Shown piece after piece: positions 1 to 10,457 of a stretch of 64,000 nt of DNA; the first letter of the stretch is position 1, and each line of letters begins with the position of its first letter. The DNA is from Tritrichomonas musculus (lineage: Eukaryota; Parabasalia; Tritrichomonadida; Tritrichomonadidae): positions 310,001 to 374,000 of the forward strand of contig JAPFFF010000008.1 in the NCBI GenBank assembly GCA_039105265.1. Reading direction: 5' to 3'. Position numbers and translations under genes: made by a program. A model generated the notes under the pieces. It worked only from the letters and a program-made list of their open reading frames with translations, was not told the DNA's origin and ran no database searches.

Positions 1-680
1 AAACATATCAAGGTTTAGTTCGAGAATTACAAACACCATTGCTAGTACCTGCGCAAGAACTAACTCGAGAAATCTTTGAGGGAAGTGCAAAGGTAAATGG
101 TCTTGAAATCTCTAAGTCTGTACCTCTTCGTAACGCCACTAACATTACCATGATGTTTCCAAAATCGCCGGCAGACATCACCTGCTTTGATAATATTATG
201 TACAGAAATGTTCAGCTCATCGTAAATAAAAGAACATACCCAGATACTGAATTCAGTGATACGTGTGCAGCAAGGTTCTACCAACATCAACTTATTGCAA
301 ATGAACTCGACGGAACTTTAGAAGCAACCCAAGAATTTGAGGACTCCTTCACGCAACCTCTTAATGATCCTGTTACTGGAAAGCGTTATACCAATTGCAG
401 GAGTGATGGTACTTCTTTTGGTATCAATTTCCAAATGGAGAGAAGTAATGCTGGCTATGTCTTTGATGGTATCGATACGGGCTCAACATCTATTACAGTC
501 ACATTTAGAGGACAGCCAATGTACCAAGGAGAGAACGACACATACTTTATACCAGACCCTGACTATCCAGATCAACACCCACCTGCACCAGAAGCTTGGA
601 TTTGCAGCGATACATACTGGACCTGGAGCACAAATGGTGTAGAGTATTATGCTGTAGGTGTCCCTGCTGGATATGAGTAA
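1..680 (+). CDS. Candidate Maverick/Polinton-type major capsid protein, C-terminal part (5' end outside window)
   Basis: The frame is open from base 3, so the gene enters from the left edge and only about 225 codons are seen; it ends with TAA at 678-680. The protein is rich in beta-forming segments, aromatic residues and Gly/Asp/Pro turns (for example MFPKSPADITCF and GINFQMERSNAGYVF), and ends in an acidic Trp/Tyr-rich tail. This fits the C-terminal jelly roll of a double-jelly-roll capsid protein, a core gene of Maverick/Polinton elements, which are abundant in trichomonads. Its base composition is clearly less AT-rich than the flanking DNA, and it is followed by another compact gene on the same strand. 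The capsid call is inference from composition and context; no diagnostic motif was found. It could be another structural protein of such an element. Confidence 0.45.
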   Translation, partial: TYQGLVRELQTPLLVPAQELTREIFEGSAKVNGLEISKSVPLRNATNITMMFPKSPADITCFDNIMYRNVQLIVNKRTYPDTEFSDTCAARFYQHQLIANELDGTLEATQEFEDSFTQPLNDPVTGKRYTNCRSDGTSFGINFQMERSNAGYVFDGIDTGSTSITVTFRGQPMYQGENDTYFIPDPDYPDQHPPAPEAWICSDTYWTWSTNGVEYYAVGVPAGYE

Positions 681-765
681 GTGGTGGAATCTCATTAATG
701 TTGACTTTTGATGGTTTTTATTTTTGTTTAATTATTTTTGAATTTTATCTCATGTACAAAAATAG

Positions 766-1284
766 ATGACAACAGAAATGACAAACTCACGAATAACAAT
801 AACACCGAAGAACATTGAGAAGTATAACATTTATTGGAATTATAGATGCTTATCACCAACTGCAATCATGAATGTATTAAAGCAGAACTTCCCCTCTCGT
901 TATTTCAACACTGAATCCACCACTCATGTTTTCATAAATAAACATTCAACGATGCCAGATCATTTTGCTAAACCTGATCGTGATAGTTGTAATGTAGAAG
1001 TAAGTTGTATCTCATTGTCTAATCATGAAATTATTTCCAATCATGAGGTATCAATGCTGTTTAATTGTGGAATGTTATTCATTAGAGTTACGAAGAGTGA
1101 AAAGTGGATGCGAAAATATGGTATGTCATATGTTATAATCAACAATCAAATCACTGAAACTGAATCATTTTCGTACTATCCATCAAGCTATTCCAATATG
1201 TTGAAACCACCAACAGAAAAAGAAATACGAGAACAAAAAGAAAAGAGAAGTTTTAATATAGTCCTTAATCATATTCAACCGTGA
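766..1284 (+). CDS. Unrecognised 172-residue protein of the left-edge element
   Basis: Starts at ATG 766, 85 bp after the preceding gene, on the same strand. The protein is mixed alpha/beta with several Cys and His residues (CNVEVSCISLSNHEII) and a charged C-terminal helix rich in Glu and Lys (about residues 147-160). Codon composition is balanced, unlike the AT-rich host spacer, so it is likely a real gene. Position and spacing suggest it belongs to the same Maverick/Polinton-like element as the candidate capsid gene. No family was recognised. Confidence 0.55.
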   Translation: MTTEMTNSRITITPKNIEKYNIYWNYRCLSPTAIMNVLKQNFPSRYFNTESTTHVFINKHSTMPDHFAKPDRDSCNVEVSCISLSNHEIISNHEVSMLFNCGMLFIRVTKSEKWMRKYGMSYVIINNQITETESFSYYPSSYSNMLKPPTEKEIREQKEKRSFNIVLNHIQP

Positions 1285-1293
1285 AACCTATAA

Positions 1294-1407
1294 ATGAGAA
1301 TTATTTTTTATGCGCAATACAGGGTCCGAAATCACCTACCTTTAATTACATATGAAAACACTAATGAAAACCCCGCACAAGTCCATCAATTTATCTCGCA
1401 TATGTAA
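1294..1407 (+). CDS. Small ORF, 37 residues, downstream of the left-edge element genes
   Basis: ATG at 1294 lies only 9 bp after the previous stop and the ORF ends at TAA 1405-1407. The peptide begins MRIIFYAQYRV and has a balanced composition unlike AT-rich spacer. It may be a small element-encoded protein or the remnant of a longer gene. No homology is recognised. Confidence 0.25.
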   Translation: MRIIFYAQYRVRNHLPLITYENTNENPAQVHQFISHM

Positions 1408-1416
1408 TTCGATAAA

Positions 1417-1581
1417 ATGGCGATCATCAAAAAAGTTTTCAATGACGTTGATTTTGATTTTGAAAACGGTCCTGAGCATTGTTTTTGAGAAATCACGCCT
1501 ATTGAAGATAATATTGGAGAAAGATATAAGAATTGTATCGAAGGTTTAACAGTTGTACTTGCGCTAGGCGGACGACATTAA
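1417..1581 (+). pseudogene. Short reading frame with one in-frame TGA, left-edge element
   Basis: From ATG 1417 the frame reads MAIIKKVFNDVDFDFENG, then after 23 codons meets TGA at 1486-1488. Beyond the stop it continues for 30 sensible-looking codons (including EDNIGERYKNCIEGLTVV) to TAA at 1579-1581. The composition suggests a formerly coding stretch with one nonsense change. The function is unknown. Confidence 0.3.
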
Positions 1582-1624
1582 AAAGGGGGAGTGAGGACTT
1601 CGGTCCGAAATCACCCTTTTTATC
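1580..1624 (+). terminator. Stem-loop with UUCG tetraloop at the end of the left-edge element
   Basis: An outer stem AAAAAGGG/CCCTTTTT encloses an inner perfect hairpin GGAC-TTCG-GTCC, which is a classic stable C(UUCG)G tetraloop. It directly follows the last element ORF and precedes AT-rich host sequence. It could be a 3' end-processing or termination structure, or part of the element terminus; the sequence does not decide. Confidence 0.4.
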
Positions 1625-1979
1625 ATACTACTAGATTTTTATTCAAAAATAATAAAATTTGAATTAATTATTATTATATTAAAAACTCAAATTTCTATAC
1701 GATATAAAATTTGTTTCACTTTTTTCTTATTAGTACCTAGTTTTATATAATGTACACCACAATGATATTTATATGTTTATTTAAATATTGGAATATTTTT
1801 CTTTTTATTTCAATATGCGTAGAGCAAAATAATTTCAAAAACTCGTTATTTTTTGAATGTATAAAAAACGTAAACATTTGTAAAAGTTTCTTTATATTTT
1901 GTAAAGTATTTAATCAGTATATAATCAGAAATAAAAGAGGAGGAAGTAGATGCTGCTTTAAAAAAGATGTTTTTTGGAG
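1625..1979. other. AT-rich spacer, no gene supported
   Basis: Very AT-rich with runs of T and A. The open frame starting at 1750 is mostly Phe/Ile/Asn/Lys typical of non-coding AT-rich DNA; only its 3' end (from about 1980) resembles a known family. Confidence 0.6.
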
Positions 1980-2076
1980 GTATGCTGGGCCTAATATTAA
2001 AATTAATACAAAATATGATTTTGAAATAAGTGCTTTGATGAAACTAATTGAAAATTATAATAATCTATTTGATTAA
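1980..2076 (+). pseudogene. Ankyrin-repeat fragment (relic)
   Basis: The end of the open frame reads PNIKINTKYDFEISALMKLI, which matches the ankyrin unit in the complete paralogue near 9005-9080 (PNIKLNTKYNSEINALTMSI). It stops at TAA 2074-2076. The sequence after it (2080-2220) also resembles the spacer after the paralogous ankyrin gene (10220-10360), so this is the left edge of a segmental duplication rather than an independent gene. Confidence 0.6.
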
Positions 2077-2290
2077 AACAAAATATTTTATTGATTTTAT
2101 TTCTAAAACAAATTTCAAATTTTGCAATTTGAATTTCTTGAGGTGCATCTACACCATTTTTTAATAGGGGATGGCTTGTGCGAATAGCATTTCATTCTTT
2201 TTATAACAAAAACTCTTTTTAATAGTTCTGAGATTCGATTACAAAATCAAAATTTAAAAGAAACCCTTTATAAATTCGATTTTCATTTAT

Positions 2291-3730
2291 ATGGAAAAGA
2301 TATCAAGAGCGAGAAAGAAATTTCAGAATTTTCAAACAAATCACAAATCACAAATCATTGTAACAGATAAATATGAAGGATCTGATCAAAAAGAATATTT
2401 TTTTGTTTGTTTTGATTACCATTTAATTCTTGTTGAAGGCAATCAAGACTTGGCTGATTCACTTCTTTCAAAAATATCCAAATATGAATATTCTGAAAGG
2501 TATTATCTAAAAGGAAGTTCAGTTCCAGAAAATGCATCAGAAGAAGACAAGTTTTTTTTATATGAGATTGAAAATTTTTCATCGAACTTTTGGTTTGTAG
2601 ACAGCAAAATTGGATCGATTTTGATGAAGGTTGTGAGAATCATGAGTGGATTTTTGATCAAAAAAAGTTACAAAAAATTAGGAGAAAAATATGAATCAAA
2701 TAATTATGAGGACTTTGCAGATGAACAAAAAAAGATTGATCTAAAGAAGGAAGAATTTCTTCGTCTGAGAGAAGTTGGTAAAGGAAGTCTTGGCTCAGTT
2801 GAATTAATTTATCACATCAAACGAGAAGAATTATTTGCATTAAAAATTCCGAATGACGATACAAGTGAATCACAAGAATTAATTGAACGAGAGTCATCGA
2901 GATATTTGAAAATCGATCATCCATTCATTTGTCACTATTATGGCTCAGTTTCAATTTATCACAAAAAATGTCTTCCACTCGAATTCATCGAAGGCAAAAC
3001 ACTTGATAAATTCAACCTGGAATCACATTTTCTTCTTAAAGGCAGTATTATTTCCAAACTAATTCTTACTATTCAATATCTTCACGCGAAAGGATTCATA
3101 TATCGATTCTTGTATTTGGATAACATTATTATTAGCAACATGAATGATCCAATTTTGATAGATTTTTATCATGATGGACTCGGAGTTGATAAAAATTATA
3201 TGAAAGCAAAAAAATATTATGAACTGGCTGCTGAAAAAGGAAATTATTTGGCATATATATAATTAGGAGACATGTATTTCAAAGGCGAAGGAGTTGAGCA
3301 AGATTATACAAAAGCAAGGAATTTTTATGAAGCGGCCGCTGAAATTAACAATATGGATGCTCTTTTCAAATTATGTGATATTTATTTCAATGGATATGGC
3401 GTTGAGCGAGATTATCAAAAGGCCAAAAAATATGGTGAATTATCAGCAAAACAACATAACGCCAATGCATTGTTTTTCTTAGGAATGCATTATTCATCGA
3501 ATGAAATCTGTAACCGAAATATTTCGAAATCAATTGAAAACTATCTCAAATGCATACAAATTGGGCGAGGTTATATTTACATGCATTATTCAAAAGAAAA
3601 AGGAATTGTGAGGACTTTCAAAAATAACAGATATCGTCATCGTGCGATGAATGATCTTGGATTGATTTATTTGCTGGATTTTGAAGATTTTGAGAAAGTT
3701 GTGAATAAAAGAACTTTCTCGGTTTTATAA
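2291..3730 (+). pseudogene. Chimeric kinase-Sel1 repeat pseudogene
   Basis: One reading frame with an in-frame TAA at 3260-3262. The N-terminal half is a kinase N-lobe: glycine loop GKGSLGSVEL, Lys in FALKI, and a C-lobe start where the catalytic HRD is degraded to YRF. At the position of the Mg-binding loop (LIDF) the sequence jumps directly into Sel1 repeats (YHDGLGVDKNY). The N half matches the gene at 10458-12335 and the C half matches 14630-15160, so the gene is a deletion fusion of two neighbours. The stop replaces a Gln codon of the paralogue (CAA to TAA). The first 15 or so codons are frame-shifted relative to the paralogue (ESRIIV region), and the 3' end loses frame after FEDFEK. It cannot make an active kinase. 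Confidence 0.8.
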
Positions 3731-4279
3731 CTAATGAATCAAACTTTTTTAGAATTTTACATATATCTTATTACAAAGAATTCTTTTATCTAAATTATAG
3801 ATGGTCTAAGAAGTGTAGAAAGTATTCCGTTTACTTTTTTTAAAAAAGATGAGATGAAAAAAGTCCTTCAAAAAAGACTTTTCGATTAATATTTTGTTAT
3901 ATTACTCATTCAAATTTTACTTCAAAACTTTTTGATAATTAAATAATCAAAAAATTGAATTGTTTTTCGAAAACTTTTTGAAAGTTTTTTCTAATAAAAC
4001 GAATCACAATATCTTAAAAATGACTGAATAGAATTTATTTTTTTGGTTGTTATACACTAAATATATAATGCATAAAATTATATATATAAATAAAAGAATT
4101 TTATAAGAGAATTAGAGAGACATTTTTTATTGCCTTTTGGTCTTTATCATTTATTTCTCAATTTAATTAATTATTACTGAAATAAATGAACTGCAAAATA
4201 CTTTACACCTTAAATAAATGAAAATTAAAGCATCAATGCAGGTAATTCAAACAATTTATATAGTGAAGTAATTTATAAA
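3731..4279. other. AT-rich intergenic stretch, nothing recognised
   Basis: Homopolymer-rich AT sequence between two convergent genes. No RNA gene, repeat or conserved coding remnant was seen. Confidence 0.6.
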
Positions 4280-5257
4280 TCAATCAGTGTTGTAAATAAC
4301 TTTCAGATTATCATTTATCTTTCCTATTAAATCTGGTGGAATCAAGAAAATGTCAATATAACTTGATATAAATATTGACCAATTGATTTTTTCTATTTTT
4401 GAATTTTCTGGGATTTCAAATATGCAAAGGTATTCACAATAAGAAAAAGCTTCAGCACTAATTTCAGAAACACTTTTTGGTATTGAAATGGATGCTATAG
4501 AACTTCCAGAAAAAGATGAAATTCCGATTGATTTCAATTGCGAATTCTCTTCAAAATCGACATTTTTAAGATGGACGCATGAGTTAAAAGCAAACGGTTC
4601 GATTTTTTCAATAATTTTTGGGATTCTAATATTTATTATATCACGTTTTGCGAAAACTATCACATCAAAAGAATCTTTGTTTTTACCAGATTTTTCAACA
4701 ACAATTTGATCATCCCAAATTGAAAATTTTTTATTTTTTGGTGAAATCTTAATATCAGTCAAATGAATACTTGAAAGACATGCAGATTTAAGCTCTTTTA
4801 AATCATCAGGGATATAAAAACTATTAATTATTGTATTAATGAAAGCTTTTTCACCGATATATTGCAATTTTGAATTGCAAGGAATGATTACTTCATTCAA
4901 TAAACAGCAATTTGCAAAAGAAGATTCTTTTATTTCAATTAAACTCGAAGGTATTGAAATTGACTCGATTATTGTTGATGAAAATGATGCAACGCCTATC
5001 GTTTTTAGTTCTGAATTATCTGAGAAATGAATATTTTTAAATCGAGAGCTGTTGTAGAATGCTTTATCTCCTATTTCTGTGACATGAGCTGGAATAGAGA
5101 TGCTATGAATTGAACAATTTGTAAATGCTTCTTTTTCGATTAATTTCAATTCTGAATCATCTGAAAAAAAGACATCCTTAATTTTAGAAAGATAAAAAGC
5201 GCGATGTAAAATACTTGTTACGAGGGATGATAATTTTACCTGATCCCTTACGGCCAT
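4280..5257 (-). CDS. BspA-like leucine-rich repeat protein (325 residues)
   Basis: The protein consists of Treponema-pallidum-type (BspA, LRR_5) leucine-rich repeats of about 23 residues, with signatures such as LKLIEKEAFTNCSIHSISIP, ELKTIGVASF and HLKNVDFEENSQLKSIG. Trichomonads have large BspA families, many on the cell surface. No signal peptide or transmembrane segment is visible, so a cytosolic role or N-terminal loss is possible. A central block (KSGKNKDSFDVIVFAKRD) interrupts the repeats and is also found in the paralogue at 5882-7024, so it is a family feature. It reads without breaks from ATG 5257 to a stop at 4280. The first 18 or so residues are not LRR-like, so the true start may be downstream. 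Confidence 0.75.
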   Translation of the reverse strand: MAVRDQVKLSSLVTSILHRAFYLSKIKDVFFSDDSELKLIEKEAFTNCSIHSISIPAHVTEIGDKAFYNSSRFKNIHFSDNSELKTIGVASFSSTIIESISIPSSLIEIKESSFANCCLLNEVIIPCNSKLQYIGEKAFINTIINSFYIPDDLKELKSACLSSIHLTDIKISPKNKKFSIWDDQIVVEKSGKNKDSFDVIVFAKRDIINIRIPKIIEKIEPFAFNSCVHLKNVDFEENSQLKSIGISSFSGSSIASISIPKSVSEISAEAFSYCEYLCIFEIPENSKIEKINWSIFISSYIDIFLIPPDLIGKINDNLKVIYNTD

Positions 5258-5599
5258 TAATGATGGATGACGTCAATTCTTCTTCATTTATAACATATAT
5301 GATATTATTTATCGAAATTTTCTTTTGATATATATCATTTGCTCCAAAATTCTTTTTTTTTTAAATATCTTTTCATATTTTTCATCTGATTTAATATAAA
5401 AAGTTATATGAATTTGTTCAAGCATTCAAAAAGTTTACAATTTTGATCAACATTTTTCCAAACTTTTGGAAGATATCGGATGGGACTCATAAATTTTCCT
5501 TTGATAAACAAAACTAGTAAGAATTTGTCTGATGAATACAATAATTAATATTAAATGGTTGATCACTTAAGATGATATTAATCATTGTCTTTATCATAT
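5258..5599. other. AT-rich spacer between BspA gene and ankyrin relic
   Basis: AT-rich sequence with no supported gene. It separates the minus-strand BspA gene from plus-strand relics. Confidence 0.5.
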
Positions 5600-5890
5600 C
5601 ATGGGATGATTGGCTTATGAAAAGATTGATCCTTTCATCAAACTTATGGTTGATTTACAAAAAGAAAAAACAGCATTGCTAATGGCAATCGGAAAAGAAG
5701 ATATTGAAATAATCAAAATTTTGTTACAACCTCAATAAATTAAACCTAATTTGAAGCATCACTTTAATTCCAAACATGTTATTACAGCAATTGCCCAAAA
5801 TATGATTGAATATTATCAAATAAAAAAACTGATCCTAATGTTATATTCAAAATAGAAAATAAAAAATTCACAGCTTTAACTTTGGCCAGG
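5600..5890 (+). pseudogene. Ankyrin-repeat relic duplicated from the 9.2-9.5 kb gene
   Basis: Frames here contain VDLQKEKTALLMAIGKEDIE followed by broken units ending in FTALTLA. They align with 9250-9530 of the ankyrin gene at both protein and DNA level but carry stops and indels (for example TAA at 5736-5738). The relic runs directly into the BspA-like frame at 5882, giving an ankyrin-LRR junction. Confidence 0.65.
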
Positions 5891-7024
5891 TATGCTATTT
5901 TGAGAATCGACATCATTAAACACATTGAATTTGAGGAAGAATCAAAGTTGAGGGAAATTAGTCAAGAGTTATTTTTCGATTCACTTCTTGTTTCAATCTC
6001 GATTCAAAAAGGTGTCAGACGAATCTGTGATTCGGCGTTCTTCTTCTGTGGACACTTGAAAAGTGTAGTAATCGATGAGGATTCAGAACTTTGTGAGATT
6101 GATAAATCATCACTTTATGGATCTAAAATTGAAAGTATTCTTGTTCGATCGTGTGTTGAACTTAAAAACGGATGGAACAACAATGTGTCCAAAATGAAAG
6201 AGATCAAAATATTTGATAGGAAAAGAGAAAACATGAAAATTTATAAAGAATTTGTTCTTGTGAAATCAGATTGTGGAAGTGATGAGTTTGATGTCTTTCT
6301 CTTTGCTCCTCCTCACATCAGTAAAGTGACGATTCCATCGTTCGTCAAGTACATCGCTTCACACGCCTTCACTATTTGCAAAAATCTTGAAAATGTTGAA
6401 TTTGAGAGTGACTCACAATTGAAGGAAATACGAGGACGTTTATTTGAGATTCCACAGCAACCCACAAAAATTGCTAAAAAATCATTCTCATTTACAAACA
6501 AATTGAAAGTAATTGAATTTTCAGAGCAGTCAGAGATAAAAACGATTTGTGATTTTGCTTCTTCTCATTCGTCTCTTGAATTCCTGTCAATTTCATTTAG
6601 CATCGTCCATTTGAATAACTGCCTGTTGAAAACGACAAAATTGAATACAATAAAAATCATTCGATGCGAAGAAGAAAAGGTGAGAATTTTGAATGGCAAA
6701 TTAATCATTGGGAAAACCGATATAAAAAGTGACATTTTTGTTGTTCTGCTTTTTGTACAACGAAATATAAAAGAAGTTTCTATTCCTTCATTCATTAAGA
6801 AAATTGGTTCAGATGTTTTCAACGAGGGCAGACAAATTTCGTCTGTCACTTTTTCAGATGATGCACATTTAGAATCGATTGAAAATGATGCATTTTCTGA
6901 TTCGTCAATTGAATCAATAATGATTCCAAAAAGTGACATTAATATCGGCGAATGCGCCTTTATGAATTGCTCAAATCTAAGGAAGGCCGAATTATCAAAG
7001 AACTCAAGATTGAGAGTGCTTTGA
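5882..7024 (+). pseudogene. BspA-like leucine-rich repeat gene, probably truncated
   Basis: 380 codons of BspA-type LRR are seen, with units such as RRICDSAFFFCGHLKSVVI and LESIENDAFSDSSIESIMIP, plus the same non-LRR block as in the 4280-5257 paralogue (DEFDVFLFAPPHISKVTIP). The open frame has no natural gene start: its first codons come out of an ankyrin relic. The repeat ends abruptly after SRLRVL with TGA, and further coding-like sequence continues in other frames to about 7310. It is most likely a 5'- and 3'-damaged family member, though the central ORF is intact and could still be expressed from ATG 5882. Confidence 0.6.
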
Positions 7025-7742
7025 AAAAGTTCGTTTCTATTTTCATCTTGTTGAAATTGAAGAAAACGCAAAGTTGGACATTTCTGTGATTGAAAACTTA
7101 CAGAATATTTTCACAAACTGTCTTGTAACGCTTCCTGTAAAAATAATTCATGTAATGAACAATGTGAAAGAATGATTGAGTGCTTTCAAGAAGTGCATAC
7201 AACTTGTTTCTGTCAAAATTGATGATGATATTGAGAATAATGTGGAAAATCTTTGTCTTCCTGCCAATCGATCAATTTTTGAAGGCCATCATGATGAATT
7301 GTCAAAAAGACTCATTTGCTTTTTGAAAAAAAAAAAAAAATAAAAATTCATTATCCCTTTCTTATGCCAAACTTGAAGATTTTTTTATGTAAAGTATTCA
7401 AAAAGTTACACTTTTACCGTGCGCAGTATAAGTTTTGTAAAATAAACTATTCAATGAGCGACCAAATAGCTGTATTTTACAAAATCGCCGAAGGGCTACT
7501 AAATTCAAGTTACCAGTTGAAGAAAAAGTACCAACTGTCTTAATTGATAATAAAAAGCACAAAATTACAAAGGAGTATGCTGTATATTTTGGTAAAAGCA
7601 TTGAACTTTATGCCATACTTGAAACTGTAATAAATTTGCTGTATTTCGAAAAACTGCCAAATGGATATTTGGAAAAATTTTGGAAAATTTTGATCAAAAT
7701 TGAATGGTATTTAAATTTTGTGGAAATTTTTATTTTATATAA
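7025..7742 (+). pseudogene. Broken coding remnants between BspA and ankyrin genes
   Basis: Short frames with sensible composition follow the BspA frame (7070-7310) and again at about 7500-7720, the latter reading KLPVEEKVPTVLIDNKKHKI, faintly like the start of a trichomonad BTB-type domain. Stops and a poly-A run (7327-7340) interrupt them. The identity is uncertain. Confidence 0.3.
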
Positions 7743-10116
7743 ATGTCTCATGTTGTAGATAGTGGAGTGAACTTTTATCTTGAAGAAAGAGCTCAAATTG
7801 AGGACAATATCATCCAATATTTAGATCAGAAAGATGAAAATGAAAATGAAGTCAATGTTTTCACTTTTTTTGATAAATTAAAATCTCAAGAAACGGGACT
7901 TAATGCAAAAACAATACTTCATTTGGTAAGATCAATCATAGAAAACCATCATCGACAAAATGACTTTTTTACAAAAATAGAAAAGATAATAATTTACTTC
8001 AAAAGAGATATTGAACAAATTTTCACAAATGAACAACTTTTTGATTTTTTTCACAAAATAAAATTTGTCTTCTGATTCTTATAAAGAACGAAATGATTGA
8101 TGTGAAAGATCCGATGATAATTGAAAAATTAAAAACAAAAGAGAACATGAATTTCTTTTGGCCAGAAATCGACTCATTTTACACAGATGGCCAAATAACA
8201 TTTAATGATGATAAATATATAGAGAAGAGAGAAAATGAACAAAATGACCAACATCTTGCAATTTTAATTCGTAATGATTGGGTAGAACAATTCATAATTT
8301 ATATCAATTTAAATAATGTTCCACTTAATTCGAAGATTGGAAAATCACATTTTGAAACGAATTCTTTTTTAACAGATAAAAATCCAACATTGATTGAGTA
8401 TGCAGCATTTTTTGGTTCTATTCAAATTTTCAAATTTTTGCAAATGGAGAAAGTTGAATTAACAGGATCATTATGGATATATGCGATTCATTCAGACAAT
8501 GCAGAACTCATTCATATTCTTGAAGAAAATAAAATTGAGCCTGAAGATAATACATATAAAACATGCATTATCGAGTCAATTAAATGTCATCACAATGAAT
8601 TTGCGAGATATTTAATAGACAAATATGGACAAAATAATAATTATTTTGGTGAATGTTGGAAATATTATAATTATATGATTATTCCAAACGATCAAAATTC
8701 TTATTCATCTTGTCGTTTCAGTGTTAAAAAATTGTACAATTATATTCAAGTCAATCCAGAATTTATCAATTTACTTTATACGAGTTCATATTTGGATATT
8801 AATTTGAAAGAAAAAGGAAAGACAGTTTTGTTGATGGCAATAAAAGATATTAATATTAAGATTATTAAATTGATAGCTTCAAACCCAAAAACTGATCTCA
8901 ATATCAAGTTCAAGGAAAAAGGAGTAGAAAGCACAGTATTGACATTTGCCATTAAAAAAGGAAACTTAGAAATCATTCAAATATTATTATCAAGTCCACA
9001 AATTGATCCTAATATTAAACTTAACACAAAATATAATTCTGAAATAAATGCTCTGACGATGTCCATTGAAGATAATAATATTCCTATCGTTAATCTTTTA
9101 TTATCCAATAACAAAACTGATCCAAATATTAAGTTGAACATAAGAGGCAAAGAAAGTAATGCATTATCTATGTCAATTGAATGAAGAAATATCGATGTCA
9201 TTAAATTATTACTCGCTAATGAAATTATCGATCCTAATATCAAACTTGTGGTTGATTTACAAAAAGAAAAGACAGCATTGTTAATGGCGATTGAAAAAGA
9301 AGATATTAAAATAATCAGGCTTTTGTTATCAAATCAAAAAACTAATCCTAATTTAAAACATCAAATTGATTCTAAAAATGTGATCACAGCATTATCAGCA
9401 GCAATTGTTCAAAATAAATTTGATATCATCAATCTTTTATTATTAAATGACAAAACAGATCCTAATATTGAATTCAAGATAGAAGATAAAGAATGCACAG
9501 CTTTATCTTTGGCTTTTGAAAAGAATAATATGAAAATTGTTGAAGCGTTATTGTTAAATCCAAAAATTAATCCAAACATGAAATTCATGAATAAAAACAA
9601 AGAAAGCACTGCATTAGCAATAGCTGTTGAGAAATGTAATGTTCGTTTAACCAAACTTCTAATAAAAAAAGAAAACATTGATCCTAATGTCAAAATAATT
9701 CATAGATATATCAACAAAAGAACAATTCACAATGAAACAGAAGAAAGAACAGCTTTATCAACTGCAATTGATAAAGGAAGCATAAAAATGATTAAACTTT
9801 TATTATCATGTCCTCGCATCGATCCAAACTTAAAGTTGGCCACGATAGATAATAAAACAAAAGAAATAACGATGAGCACAGCTTTGCATTTAGCAGTGAC
9901 TAAAGGGAATAAAGAAATAATTAATCTTCTTCTAAATGATGGAAGAACAAATATGGCTCCAGTATGATGCAGATTGAGCCATCACAATTCAAAGAAAAGG
10001 ATATAATAGTTGTCATCAAGTACCAAACAACAGAAGAAACTGATGAAAAATCACCATTATTTACCAAAATTGAGGATGAATTTGAAATGAACGTTATTAC
10101 ATTTATTTGTATATAA
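7743..10116 (+). pseudogene. DUF3447-type ankyrin-repeat gene with one nonsense and two frameshift lesions
   Basis: The gene starts at ATG 7743 with the family N-terminal helical region (KTILHLVRSIIENHHRQNDF), followed by the DUF3447 block (LIEYAAFFGSIQIFKFLQ) and about ten ankyrin units of the form NPNIKLN...ALSMSIE...LLLSN. Lesion 1: near 8057 one A appears lost, shifting from the frame ending at 8075 to that of 8093-9184. Lesion 2: TGA at 9182-9184, in frame with the next piece at 9248-9967. Lesion 3: after TGA at 9967 a final 49 codons continue in another frame to 10116. All pieces are collinear with intact paralogues in this window (31810-32943 and 60228-62645). Sequencing error is possible but three lesions suggest decay. 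Confidence 0.75.
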
Positions 10117-10457
10117 ACATTCAACCAATACAAATTTCTGAATAAATTAATAAATCTAATTATTTGATAAATATGATTTTTCACTTCCAATTGAAATAAT
10201 TTATTTGATTAAAATTAATTTAAACCAACAAAATATTATATAGATTTTATTTTCTAAAACAAATTTCAAAACCTGCAAGATGAATTTTGTGAGGTGTATC
10301 TATACCATTTTTTAGTAGTAGATGGCTTGTGCGAATAGAATTTCTTTCTTTTTATAACAGAATATAAGTTTATAACGTATATCATGCTATTTATCTTCTC
10401 AATTTCATTTTAGACCAAAATTTTGAAAATTTTCATATTTTTTATTACTTTTTTGTT
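10117..10457. other. Spacer, partly duplicated at 2080-2290
   Basis: No gene. The block around 10290-10360 (containing GATGGCTTGTGCGAATAG) recurs at about 2145-2210, showing that the intergenic DNA upstream of the kinase-Sel1 gene was copied together with it. Confidence 0.6.
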
